Assembly: GCA_902362715.1 (NCBI GenBank)
Contig: CABIXN010000004.1
Location: 1-25,157, forward strand
From: Lachnospiraceae bacterium
Lineage (GTDB): Bacteria; Bacillota; Clostridia; Lachnospirales; Lachnospiraceae
Direction of reading: 5' to 3'
DNA: 25,157 nucleotides
Positions 16,259 through 24,229 of the stretch are shown here, in pieces (positions within the stretch are counted from its first letter, which is position 1; each line of letters begins with the position of its first letter). The position numbers and the translations under genes are program-made. A model generated the notes under the pieces. It did no database searches, was not told the origin of the DNA, and saw only the letters and a program-made list of their open reading frames with translations.

Positions 16259-17629
16259 TTATGCCTCATGTCCATTGGCTCTGATTACTTCAAGAACTCG
16301 ATTTACATATTTTTCGCAAAGACTTTCTGTCTCCGCTTCTACCATCACTCGAATCACCGGTTCTGTACCGCTTTCACGAACCAGAATTCTTCCGGTATCT
16401 CCCAGAAGCTCTGAAACTTCCCGAACCGCCGCCTGCACTTCTCTGTCATTTTGAGCTTCGGGTTTACTATGCACCCGTATATTCTTCAATACCTGAGGGT
16501 AAATATTTACCGGTTCCGCCAGTTTGCTTAAGGGCATTTTCTTGGCCAGCATAACTTCCATTAATTTCAGGGAAGTTAAAATACCATCCCCGGTTGTAGC
16601 ATATTTGCTGAAAATAATATGGCCGGACTGCTCCCCTCCGATCCGGTGTCCATTAGCAACCATATTTTCATAGACATATTTATCTCCCACAGCGGTTTTC
16701 TCATAATCAATCCCGGCCTCGTCAAATGCTTTATAAAGCCCGAAATTTGACATAACGGTAGTAACCACTGTATTATTCAGCAATTTACCTCTCTCTTTCA
16801 GATATTTCCCGTAAATATAAAGAATCAGATCACCGTCAATCACATTTCCCTTCTCATCCACAGCAATACACCGGTCTGCATCTCCGTCATAAGCAAAACC
16901 TACATCTAAATTATTCTCCTTTACGAATTTCTGCAGAACCTCAATGTGAGTAGAACCCGCATTGTTATTAATATTTGTTCCATCCGGCTGATTATTGATG
17001 ACATAGGTTTTAGCCCCCAGCGCATCAAACACATTTTTCGCAATCTGCCAGGAACTCCCGTTGGCACAGTCCAGCCCCACCCGCACATTTTTAAAAGAAT
17101 AAACAGCCAGCGAAATTAAATAACCCACATAACGGTTTCTGCCTGCCGCATAATCCACCGTACATCCGACATTTTCCCTGACAGCATAGGGGATTTCTTC
17201 CATCTTTTCCCCAAACAATTCCAGTTTCCCATCCATATAATCTTCGATATAGGAAATGGTCTTTTCATCCATTTTCTCACCATTTCCATTAATCAGCTTG
17301 ATTCCATTATCATAATACGGATTGTGGCTTGCAGAAATCATAATGCCGCAGTCAAAACCATCGGTCCGTACTACATAGGACACAGAGGGCGTTGTGGTAA
17401 CATGCAGCAGATAGGCATCCGCACCGGAAGCCGTAAGCCCCGCCACTAAAGAATATTCAAACATGTAACTAGAGCGTCTCGTATCTTTTCCGATTACTAC
17501 AGAACACTTCCCGCCCTTTAACATACCGTAATACCATCCAAGAAAACGTCCCACTTTAAAAGCATGTTCTACTGTGAGATTTTTATTGGCTTCTCCCCGG
17601 AAACCATCCGTACCAAAATATCTTCCCAT
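16259..17629 (-). CDS. glmM: Phosphoglucosamine mutase
   Basis: GlmM converts glucosamine-6-phosphate to glucosamine-1-phosphate on the way to UDP-GlcNAc for peptidoglycan. The 456-residue product has the family length and all motifs in order: YFGTDGFRGEAN (4-15), the phosphoserine loop ISASHNP with Ser101, the metal loop FAYDGDADRC, the sugar-binding GGEQSGHIIF, and the phosphate-binding RESGTEPVIRVM near the end. AGGAGAGA precedes the ATG. Its leader carries the same 21-base hairpin core as prfB. It supplies wall precursor synthesis in a region that also holds wall hydrolase and transpeptidase genes, though there is no operon link. Confidence 0.95.
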   Translation of the reverse strand: MGRYFGTDGFRGEANKNLTVEHAFKVGRFLGWYYGMLKGGKCSVVIGKDTRRSSYMFEYSLVAGLTASGADAYLLHVTTTPSVSYVVRTDGFDCGIMISASHNPYYDNGIKLINGNGEKMDEKTISYIEDYMDGKLELFGEKMEEIPYAVRENVGCTVDYAAGRNRYVGYLISLAVYSFKNVRVGLDCANGSSWQIAKNVFDALGAKTYVINNQPDGTNINNNAGSTHIEVLQKFVKENNLDVGFAYDGDADRCIAVDEKGNVIDGDLILYIYGKYLKERGKLLNNTVVTTVMSNFGLYKAFDEAGIDYEKTAVGDKYVYENMVANGHRIGGEQSGHIIFSKYATTGDGILTSLKLMEVMLAKKMPLSKLAEPVNIYPQVLKNIRVHSKPEAQNDREVQAAVREVSELLGDTGRILVRESGTEPVIRVMVEAETESLCEKYVNRVLEVIRANGHEA

Positions 17630-17710
17630 TTTTAATCTCTCCTACTCGTAATTTATATTCCTGTTTTCGGTCCTGTATTCCTTTTATTTATTATCTTCAA
17701 TATTATTTTT

Positions 17711-17731
17711 CAAGTCTCGCTCTTGCGAAAC
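17711..17731 (-). repeat. Leader hairpin shared with the prfB leader (copy 2)
   Basis: Exact copy of 21 bases from 13731-13751 (minus strand GTTTCGC-AAGA-GCGAGAC core, 7-bp stem with one G-U). It starts 7 bases after the predicted glmM -10 and lies about 80 bases before the glmM start. Here the outer three pairs seen in the prfB copy are lost. Confidence 0.6.
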
Positions 17732-17737
17732 GTTTAC

Positions 17738-17766
17738 AGTATACTATATCCTCTAAGTTCCTGCAA
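17738..17766 (-). promoter_or_regulatory. glmM promoter
   Basis: On the minus strand: TTGCAG (17766-17761), 17 bases, TATACT (17743-17738). The -10 matches 5 of 6 and the -35 three. It overlaps the end of the upstream carbon-nitrogen hydrolase region closely, so glmM probably has its own start of transcription. Confidence 0.55.
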
Positions 17767-17773
17767 ATGCTTC

Positions 17774-18565
17774 TTATTTGTCTTTCTGTTTTATATCATA
17801 ATAGCCGGCATAAAGCTGTGGTCTTCTGTCCTGCTTTACCGGAAACGCCTGCTGCCACTTTTCTGCTTTATCCCGAAGATCACAAAATAGAAGCTCCTCT
17901 CCTCTGGCAAATCCGCATCCGGGCTGCCCGTCCGGCAAAAACAGACAGCTGTCTCCACTGTACGCCAGTCCGCCAATGTCCCCCTGACAGTTAATCCCGG
18001 CTACATAACATTGATTTTCTATGGCCCGGGCCTGCAGCAGACATTTCCAGTGCATACTTCTGGCTGCCGGCCAGTTAGCCGGAACAAGAATCAGATCTGC
18101 TGACTTTGACAGCTCCTGATACAATTCCGGAAACCTAAGATCATAACAGATTGTAAGACCCATAACAAACCCGTCCAGTGCTAAAAGACAGGTATCGCTC
18201 CCTTTTTGAAACCATCGGTCCTCACCGGAATAACTAAAGGGATGAAGCTTCACATAATCCCCTAGAACCTTGTTTCCATCCACCACCGTGTAATGATTTT
18301 CCGCCTTTTTTCCGGCAGCCTTTGCCCATCCAAAAGCAATAGCAATCCGGTACTCTCCGGATATTGACAGCATCTTTCTAACAGTCTCCATTTCCGATTC
18401 CGCAGTTTTTACTGTATTCATAGAAAAACCGGTAAAAGACATCTCCGGGAAACAGATCAGGCGCGCGCCTTCTTCTGCCGCTGCTTTACACCAGTCCCTG
18501 CCCCGTTTTATATTTTCCGCTTTATTTTCCCAGACAATAGATGTCTGACACAATGCAATCTTCAT
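17774..18565 (-). CDS. Carbon-nitrogen hydrolase (nitrilase/omega-amidase family)
   Basis: A 263-residue amidase of the nitrilase superfamily. The Glu-Lys-Cys triad is intact: Glu41 in ICFPEMSFTGF, Lys106 in DYVKLHPFS, Cys140 in LTICYDLRFPELYQ. The overall pattern is closest to the Nit2/YafV omega-amidase type, which hydrolyses alpha-keto acid amides, but the exact substrate cannot be read from sequence. The frame extends to 18673 through a GC-rich intergenic segment; the ATG at 18565 with GGAGGAGG 10 bases upstream is the real start. The gene lies between glmM and the terminator of a broken nucleotidyltransferase gene. Confidence 0.9.
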   Translation of the reverse strand: MKIALCQTSIVWENKAENIKRGRDWCKAAAEEGARLICFPEMSFTGFSMNTVKTAESEMETVRKMLSISGEYRIAIAFGWAKAAGKKAENHYTVVDGNKVLGDYVKLHPFSYSGEDRWFQKGSDTCLLALDGFVMGLTICYDLRFPELYQELSKSADLILVPANWPAARSMHWKCLLQARAIENQCYVAGINCQGDIGGLAYSGDSCLFLPDGQPGCGFARGEELLFCDLRDKAEKWQQAFPVKQDRRPQLYAGYYDIKQKDK

Positions 18566-18683
18566 ATTGTAAAATTCCTCCTCCGGTAAAAAAGACTCCT
18601 GCCACGGTAGGATTCTCCGCCTGCGGCGGGTTGCGCAAGCAGCATGGTTCCACTCTGCCGCAGCGGGATCCACAGCGAAGCGT

Positions 18684-18754
18684 TTTTTTTGCTCTATAGG
18701 AATCGGTACTTTTCAGCTTTAGCACAACACAGTATTTCCTATAGAGCAAAAAAA
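18684..18754. repeat. Perfect 19-bp inverted repeat with T and A tracts on the outside
   Basis: TTTTTTTGCTCTATAGGAA (18684-18702) is exactly inverted at 18736-18754, with a 33-base spacer. One base outside each arm (allowing one extra T on the left) a CG pair continues the symmetry. The T tract is at the outer left and the A tract at the outer right on the plus strand, the reverse of a terminator layout. The right A tract doubles as the T run of the minus-strand terminator at 18748-18779. It could be a small mobile element end pair, a protein-binding site or an RNA hairpin; the sequence alone does not decide. Confidence 0.6.
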
Positions 18755-18779
18755 CGGGAGACGATCTCTCATCTCCCGT
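18748..18779 (-). terminator. Terminator after the broken nucleotidyltransferase gene
   Basis: On the minus strand ACGGGAGA (18779-18772) pairs with TCTCCCGT (18761-18754) around a 10-base loop, followed by TTTTTT. This is a strong Rho-independent terminator, 12 bases after the stop codon of the gene remnant at 18791-18931. Confidence 0.9.
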
Positions 18780-18790
18780 CAGTTACTATT

Positions 18791-18931
18791 TTATTGAAAG
18801 AGCGGTGTTTTGTAAACGCCATTTTCGATCAATTTCTGAAATGCATGAATAACAGTCTCCTTATCTTCCTGATAAGTAACCCCAAACCACCGGTCCGGCG
18901 TCTCAAGGACTTTAACAGAAAGCTTACCTTT
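18791..18931 (-). pseudogene. 3' remnant of a second nucleotidyltransferase gene
   Basis: The minus strand encodes 46 residues (KGKLSVKVLETPDRWFGVTY...YKTPLFQ, then TAA) that align without gaps to the C-terminus of the intact nucleotidyltransferase at 23189-24088 (KGEISVKVLETRDKWFGVTY...YKSPLY). About 32 of 45 positions are identical. Upstream, an in-frame stop follows at once and similarity ceases near 18931, where AT-rich sequence with the GH25 promoter region begins. No start codon or ribosome binding site is available, so this is the tail of a gene whose front has been lost. The original terminator is still in place. Confidence 0.85.
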
Positions 18932-19020
18932 TTACCTTGATAATAGATCTTTATTATGTTAATTTTTTAATAGTTATTTACAAAATATAATCATCTAAAA
19001 TATGAAAGGGAAAACAGATA

Positions 19021-20631
19021 ATGAAAAAAAAGAAATTAATTTTAAAAGTTCTTTGTATTTGTATTAGCTTTACTACCATAATAATCCCTGCAAATTCTTT
19101 TGCAGCCTCTCAAAACCTACTTACCAACAATTCTATAACGAAAGATAATATTACAGATGACGATCCAGGACGCGAACGTCTCCAAGGAGACATTCCCCAA
19201 GAATTTGGGAATCAAATTTCCCCATACCAAAACCGCTCTGTAAAATATATCCATGATGATCGTTTTAAGAATCATACTATTAAAGAAGGCATAGATGTTT
19301 CAAAATATCAAGGTGAAATCAATTGGAATGAAGTTAAAAACTCTGGTATTGATTTTGCTTTTATAAGAATCGCCTATAGAGGTTCCTCTCAGGGAGTTTT
19401 ATCAATAGATCCATATGCGGAGAGAAATCTGAAAGGAGCTTCAGAAGCCGGTATTCCTATCGGAGTATATATCTTTTCTCAAGCAATTACACCTAAGGAA
19501 GCCCAAGAAGAAGCACGCTTCTTATTAGAAAACACAAAAAATTTTAACATAAGTCTTCCTTATGTTATGGATTTTGAATATGTCGGATCTTCTAGCGGCA
19601 GACTCTATGATGCAAATCTATCGCGTCAAGAGGCAACTAACATCTGCAGAACTTTTTGTGACACTATTAATGATGCCGGTTTTACACCGATGATTTATGC
19701 AAATTTGTCAATGTTGGAAAACAATTTATACGCTTCCCAAATAAGTAAAGATTATCCTATTTGGTTAGCACGCTACAATTCTTATGCCGGTTATGATGGA
19801 GACTATGAATTTTGGCAGTATTCCTCAACAGGAACTGTCAACGGTATTTCTGGAAATGTAGACAAAAACTTTTGGTATACAGAAAAAGCAGAACTTATAA
19901 AAATAAATAACGAATATTATTACTATCAAAATGGAAAGTTTCAAGAAGATTATAACGGACTTCTTCAATATAATGAAAATTTATATTTAATTAAACAAGG
20001 AAAGTGGGCAGCTACCTATGAAGGTCTCTACTCAACCTCCGATGGAAATTTAAATTATATAAAAAACGGAATTATGCAGACCACTTATAATGGTCTAGTC
20101 AAACATAAGAATGGCATCTGGTATTACATCAAAAATGGTGAAGCTCAACTCAGCTATACCGGACTTGCAAAACACAGCACTGGTACCTGGTATTATGTCG
20201 AAAATGGTAAAGCCCAACTCAGCTATACCGGGCTCGCAAAACACAGCACCGGTACTTGGTACTATGTCGAAAATGGTAAAGCCCAACTCAGCTATACCGG
20301 GCTCGCAAAACACAGCACCGGTACTTGGTACTATGTCGAAAATGGTAAAGCCCAACTCAGCTATACCGGACTTGCAAAACACAGCACCGGTACTTGGTAC
20401 TATGTCGAAAATGGTAAAGCCCAACTCAGCTATACCGGACTTGCAAAACACAGCACTGGTACTTGGTATTATATCAAAAATGGTAAAGCGCAGCTCGGTT
20501 ATACCGGACTTGCAAAACACAGTACCGGTACTTGGTACTATATCAAAAATGGAAAGTGGGACAAAGAATATACCGGCAAAGTAAAATATGGCTCAAAATA
20601 TTATTTTATAAAAAATGGCTTGAAACTATAG
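19021..20631 (+). CDS. Secreted GH25 lysozyme with tandem cell-wall-binding repeats
   Basis: A 536-residue secreted muramidase. Residues 1-28 are a signal peptide (KKKK, hydrophobic core, NSFAAS cleavage region). Residues 88-285 are the GH25 domain: GIDVSKYQGEINW with Asp92, the catalytic pair in MDFEY (Asp184, Glu186), and the late FWQYSS. Residues 295-536 are aromatic-rich repeats of the choline-binding/glucan-binding type; seven 23-residue units (YTGLAKHSTGTWYYVENGKAQLS) span 356-516. It should cleave the MurNAc-GlcNAc bond while held at the wall. GAAAGGG lies 10 bases before the ATG. Base composition is AT-rich compared with genes before 18565. No clear promoter hexamers; no terminator directly follows. 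Confidence 0.93.
   Translation: MKKKKLILKVLCICISFTTIIIPANSFAASQNLLTNNSITKDNITDDDPGRERLQGDIPQEFGNQISPYQNRSVKYIHDDRFKNHTIKEGIDVSKYQGEINWNEVKNSGIDFAFIRIAYRGSSQGVLSIDPYAERNLKGASEAGIPIGVYIFSQAITPKEAQEEARFLLENTKNFNISLPYVMDFEYVGSSSGRLYDANLSRQEATNICRTFCDTINDAGFTPMIYANLSMLENNLYASQISKDYPIWLARYNSYAGYDGDYEFWQYSSTGTVNGISGNVDKNFWYTEKAELIKINNEYYYYQNGKFQEDYNGLLQYNENLYLIKQGKWAATYEGLYSTSDGNLNYIKNGIMQTTYNGLVKHKNGIWYYIKNGEAQLSYTGLAKHSTGTWYYVENGKAQLSYTGLAKHSTGTWYYVENGKAQLSYTGLAKHSTGTWYYVENGKAQLSYTGLAKHSTGTWYYVENGKAQLSYTGLAKHSTGTWYYIKNGKAQLGYTGLAKHSTGTWYYIKNGKWDKEYTGKVKYGSKYYFIKNGLKL
20086..20568 (+). repeat. Seven tandem 69-bp coding repeats in the GH25 lysozyme
   Basis: Units of 69 bp encode 23 residues each. 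Units 2-6 (about 20155-20499) are nearly identical in DNA, differing at a few silent positions such as ggactt/gggctc and tatgtc/tatatc; unit 1 and unit 7 have diverged at one end. Such identity favours copy-number change and assembly collapse. Confidence 0.95.
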
Positions 20632-20780
20632 CCATATAATCCGTTCAAGAATATAACACTTGAAACTCTCCTAATTTATTTTAATGATCATCTGATTTTC
20701 AAATGCAGCGATTCCTCTTTCAATTATATTAGCTGGAAACTATCTTAGTGTTCCAAAGCAGTACCCCCGTGATATTTTTT

Positions 20781-20816
20781 ACGTAGAGTGTAAAACACAA
20801 TTTTTACACTCTACGT
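20781..20816. repeat. Perfect 15-bp inverted repeat
   Basis: ACGTAGAGTGTAAAA (20781-20795) is exactly inverted at 20802-20816 around a 6-base loop. Six T precede it and no T run follows on the plus strand; on the minus strand an A run follows. So it is not a classic terminator in either direction, though it may still stop or protect the GH25 transcript. Confidence 0.75.
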
Positions 20817-20907
20817 AACATTATACCAGCTTCAGAGATACCAGAAAGTTAACGGGTTATTTATACTATCTTGTACAATTTATATATCATTTTCCCATAC
20901 TAAAAGA

Positions 20908-20940
20908 TCCTTCCATGAATCTTAGTTTCTCATGGAAGGA
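20908..20940 (-). terminator. Probable terminator of the L,D-transpeptidase gene
   Basis: An 11-bp perfect stem TCCTTCCATGA/TCATGGAAGGA (20908-20918 with 20930-20940) with an 11-base loop, 36 bases after the transpeptidase stop. On the minus strand the tail is TCTTTTAG, a short T run, so termination is likely but not certain. Confidence 0.6.
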
Positions 20941-20975
20941 CCATCTATTTACTATTTATTAATATTACCCATTAT

Positions 20976-23144
20976 TCAATGACATCCTTTTTGTTTACAT
21001 TTATATTTCATATTTGGATCAGTAGGATCCCATGTATGCCAAGAAGATAACTTATAAGAACTAGGTTTCTTTAACGGTTCATACCCTGTTTTCCCATAAA
21101 TAACCACTGTTGTTCTTAGCTTACAATTATCATAAATCCATTTTGCATCAGCCGCCGTCACTCTGACACACCCGTGGGATGCAGGTGACCCTAATTTATT
21201 ATATGCACTTACAGAAAGTGCATTATTATTATTCCGGGAGTTATAGAACACAGAATGGAATAGTATTCCTCCGTGGATTCTTGTACACCACTGCCCCCAA
21301 CTTGGCCCCATTAATTCATGCCAGCGGTATTTTGCCTGAGTTAAAAAAGTCCCATTTGGAGTGTAACTAGAAACTGCGCCAGTAGAACAAACCATTGCTT
21401 TATATGGTACATAATAACTTCCATCTTTATAATATGCTGTAATCATTGACTTTGCTTTATTTATGTACAAATAATAGCTATCCTTTTTGCCTACAATATT
21501 CTCTAAATTCTGTATAAGTTTTCCGTTCCCGTCATAATACAATTTCAAATACTTACCATACATCCCAGAATTTTTATCAGTCACCCGCATTGTTTTTGTA
21601 GTTACATTAACACGAGTCTTCTTACCAGAAGTGTCATAGCGTCCCAAATATGTACTTTTTCCTGTTTTTCGGTACCCTCGCACAGTATAAGAATATTCTG
21701 TATTTGCCCTTACATTTTTATCAATATAAGAGGTTGTAGAATATCCGCCAACAGAACCCAATCGTGTCCAGTTCTTAGCATTTCCAGCTTTCTTATAAAT
21801 AACATATCCCTGTGCTCCTGCTGCTTTTCCCCAGTTAATCTTGATCCCCAAACCATTTGGAGAGACAGAAACACTTGGTGCAGACATTTCAGTTTTAACT
21901 TTTAGGCCAACCCCATCTACAATTCCATCTTGTATCTTATTACCCTGGCTCCAATATGCCTTTACAGTATAATAATAACTAGAACCAACAGAAGCCTGAT
22001 TATCAGTATAGGAAGATGTATTACCAGAGTTTATATTTTTTATATACTTCCAACCACCAGTCCCGCCTTTTCTGTATACTTTGTAACCACTCACTCCCTT
22101 TACAGTCTGCCAACTTACTTTATTAGAATTGTAAGACACCGGCGATGTTTTAAGTACTTTAACTTTCTGCGGTTTTACCAAAACAGAATAACCAGATGAC
22201 AATGAATTGGTACCTGTCTCTGAAATGGCACGTACTTTTAATTGAACATTCCATCCCCATGCAATATTATTTATTTTACAATTGTATGAAGTCCCTTTCA
22301 CATCTTCAAGTGTTTTCCATTGCAGATTTCCAACCTTTACATATACTCTATATTTTTCCGCACCTTCAACAGAATTCCAATTTAATTTTATATTGCTACT
22401 CGAAGTAACTGCAGCTGATAAAATTCTAGGTTGTTCAATTCCAATTTGTATGCCAATCCCGTCTTTATCATATGGTGATTGATAATCTTTACCACTATTT
22501 GCATTTCTTGCTCGAACAGTATAACAATATCTTTTTCCCTGTTTTACAGTATCATCCACATACTCTAATTCGTTCGTATATGTTTTTGTCAGACGTCTCC
22601 AGGTTTTTTCACCGGTTTCTTTACGATAAACAACATACCCTTCTGCGTAATCCACAGGTTTCCAGCTTATGTGAATTTTATTTCCAGACACAATTTTTAT
22701 TTGAGACAATTTAGGCGTTTCCAATTGTATTTTTATACTAACACTTTCCGATAATTCGCTTTCTACTAAATCATCTTCCACTGAAATGGCACTAACTTTA
22801 TATTTATATATTTTATCTGACAAAGGTACATTATTTATTTCATAGGATGTACGTGTAGTTATTCCAATTTCTTTTAAGGAACCATCCGACATTTCCTGAT
22901 ATACTTTATATGAGCCTGCACCTTCAACTGCATCCCATTTTATTTGAACAGTCCGAAATATATTTTTAACAGATATATTACTCACAGCATCCAAAGTAAA
23001 GTCTTTGCTTCCAGATTCCGAAATATTTCCACGAGATTCCAGATTATTTCTTTCAACATTATCTGCTGCCACTACCGTCATACATCCAGTTCCAAGCAAT
23101 GAGCAAACTGCAAATATAAATAGTTTTTCTTTTAATCTTCCCAT
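20976..23144 (-). CDS. Secreted L,D-transpeptidase with five FN3-like domains
   Basis: A 722-residue secreted protein. Residues 1-27 are a signal peptide (KEKLFIFAVCSLLGTGCMTVVAA); the Cys at 21 does not fit a lipobox well. About five fibronectin type III-like domains follow (near 55-139, 143-236, 237-325, 326-418, 421-515), each with the VxWxxVxGAxxYxVYR and YxYxVRA patterns. Residues 554-684 are a YkuD catalytic domain with IHGG (623-626), His630 and SHGCVR containing Cys659. It should form 3-3 peptidoglycan crosslinks or attach proteins to the wall. The C-terminus has a short Cys pair (CKQKGC). AGAGG precedes the ATG; it is 44 bases after the nucleotidyltransferase gene and probably cotranscribed with it. 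Confidence 0.92.
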   Translation of the reverse strand: MGRLKEKLFIFAVCSLLGTGCMTVVAADNVERNNLESRGNISESGSKDFTLDAVSNISVKNIFRTVQIKWDAVEGAGSYKVYQEMSDGSLKEIGITTRTSYEINNVPLSDKIYKYKVSAISVEDDLVESELSESVSIKIQLETPKLSQIKIVSGNKIHISWKPVDYAEGYVVYRKETGEKTWRRLTKTYTNELEYVDDTVKQGKRYCYTVRARNANSGKDYQSPYDKDGIGIQIGIEQPRILSAAVTSSSNIKLNWNSVEGAEKYRVYVKVGNLQWKTLEDVKGTSYNCKINNIAWGWNVQLKVRAISETGTNSLSSGYSVLVKPQKVKVLKTSPVSYNSNKVSWQTVKGVSGYKVYRKGGTGGWKYIKNINSGNTSSYTDNQASVGSSYYYTVKAYWSQGNKIQDGIVDGVGLKVKTEMSAPSVSVSPNGLGIKINWGKAAGAQGYVIYKKAGNAKNWTRLGSVGGYSTTSYIDKNVRANTEYSYTVRGYRKTGKSTYLGRYDTSGKKTRVNVTTKTMRVTDKNSGMYGKYLKLYYDGNGKLIQNLENIVGKKDSYYLYINKAKSMITAYYKDGSYYVPYKAMVCSTGAVSSYTPNGTFLTQAKYRWHELMGPSWGQWCTRIHGGILFHSVFYNSRNNNNALSVSAYNKLGSPASHGCVRVTAADAKWIYDNCKLRTTVVIYGKTGYEPLKKPSSYKLSSWHTWDPTDPNMKYKCKQKGCH

Positions 23145-23188
23145 CTATAAAACCTCTTTCATAATCATCCCGCATTATTTTTACTTAT

Positions 23189-24088
23189 TTAATATAAAGG
23201 AGACTTATAAGTTTCATTCTCTACCAATCCCCTAAAAGCATTTATGACGGTTTGCTTGTCTTCCTGATAGGTTACTCCAAACCATTTATCTCTAGTTTCT
23301 AAAACTTTAACAGAAATTTCACCTTTACCCAATAAATCACCTATAACAGTCGGTAAAAGATATTCTGCTTTCAAATCATTTTCTCCAACAGAACCAAGGA
23401 AATCCTTAAACCCTTGTTCTAATATATCAATAAATTCCGGTGTCACTCCCCACATGTTCATAGATACATGGGTTCCACTTTGAATTACATTTCCATCCCC
23501 ATCTTTAATAATGCCATTATCATCCCTTCTTATTCCACTGGTTTCATTGATCTTAATCAACATATCTTCTTGATCAACTTTACAAATGCCTCTGGTTACG
23601 GTCCCGTTTTCACTCAAAGTATTATCCAATATAAAACCTGACATACAATATTTTCTTTTGGAATTGCTATTTTTAATTAAATACTGATATACCTTCTTAA
23701 AGGCTTCCTTTCCGTAATAATCATCTGCATTTATTACCGCAAATGGTTCATGAACAATATCTTTGCAACATAAGACCGCCTGACCTGTTCCCCACGGTTT
23801 ACTCCGGTCTACAGGTTTTTCAAATCCTTTAGGCAAATCATCGAGCTCCTGAAAAACATACTCTACTTTACAGATTTTCTCAATCCTCTTTCCTATAATA
23901 TCACAGAAATCTTTTTTTAAATCCTTACGAATAATAAACACAATCTTATCAAATCCTGCTTCCAATGCGTCATATATTGAATAATCAATAATAATTTCTC
24001 CATTAGGTCCGACAGGAGTCAATTGTTTTATTCCTCCCCCAAATCTAGATCCAATGCCAGCTGCCATAATTACTAAAGTAACACCCAT
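23189..24088 (-). CDS. Nucleotidyltransferase family protein (sugar-phosphate type)
   Basis: A 299-residue GT-A-fold nucleotidyltransferase. It opens with VIMAAGIGSRFGGGIKQL (6-23), the nucleoside-triphosphate-binding loop, then PVGPNGEIIIDYSIYDAL, PWGTGQAVL and the metal-binding VINADDYYG (mid-protein). These fit sugar-1-phosphate or polyol-phosphate nucleotidyltransferases used for surface polymers; substrate unknown. GGAGG is 8-9 bases before the ATG. Its C-terminus is paralogous to the remnant at 18791-18931. It follows an acyltransferase gene and precedes the transpeptidase, all on the minus strand. AT-rich like its neighbours. Confidence 0.88.
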   Translation of the reverse strand: MGVTLVIMAAGIGSRFGGGIKQLTPVGPNGEIIIDYSIYDALEAGFDKIVFIIRKDLKKDFCDIIGKRIEKICKVEYVFQELDDLPKGFEKPVDRSKPWGTGQAVLCCKDIVHEPFAVINADDYYGKEAFKKVYQYLIKNSNSKRKYCMSGFILDNTLSENGTVTRGICKVDQEDMLIKINETSGIRRDDNGIIKDGDGNVIQSGTHVSMNMWGVTPEFIDILEQGFKDFLGSVGENDLKAEYLLPTVIGDLLGKGEISVKVLETRDKWFGVTYQEDKQTVINAFRGLVENETYKSPLY

Positions 24089-24229
24089 AATTATTCCTCC
24101 ATGATTTATCGTTTCTATACTATTTTTTCAATTTTATCATAATTTAATTTCTCAGTCCATTTATATAATAAATAATCATTTGATTAATTTAAAATCAATT
24201 CCTTACAAATGGAATTTCATTAGAAAATC

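Larger units (their letters stand above)
20632..20975. other. 344-bp convergent intergenic region with two hairpins
   Basis: The GH25 gene (plus) and the transpeptidase gene (minus) both end into this AT-rich stretch. No protein gene is supported. It holds a perfect 15-bp inverted repeat (20781-20816) and a hairpin at 20908-20940, described separately. The part from 20632 to 20770 shows nothing recognisable. Confidence 0.6.

Noticed and set aside
18566..18673. N-terminal extension of the carbon-nitrogen hydrolase (to 18673)
   Set aside because: The extension encodes Arg-rich sequence from a GC-rich palindromic gap; GGAGGAGG before the ATG at 18565 and family alignment support the shorter form.
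20095..20584. Two long open frames (141 aa minus, 157 aa plus) across the GH25 repeats
   Set aside because: They are shadows produced by the 69-bp repeat being open in other frames; no ribosome binding sites and repetitive nonsense products.
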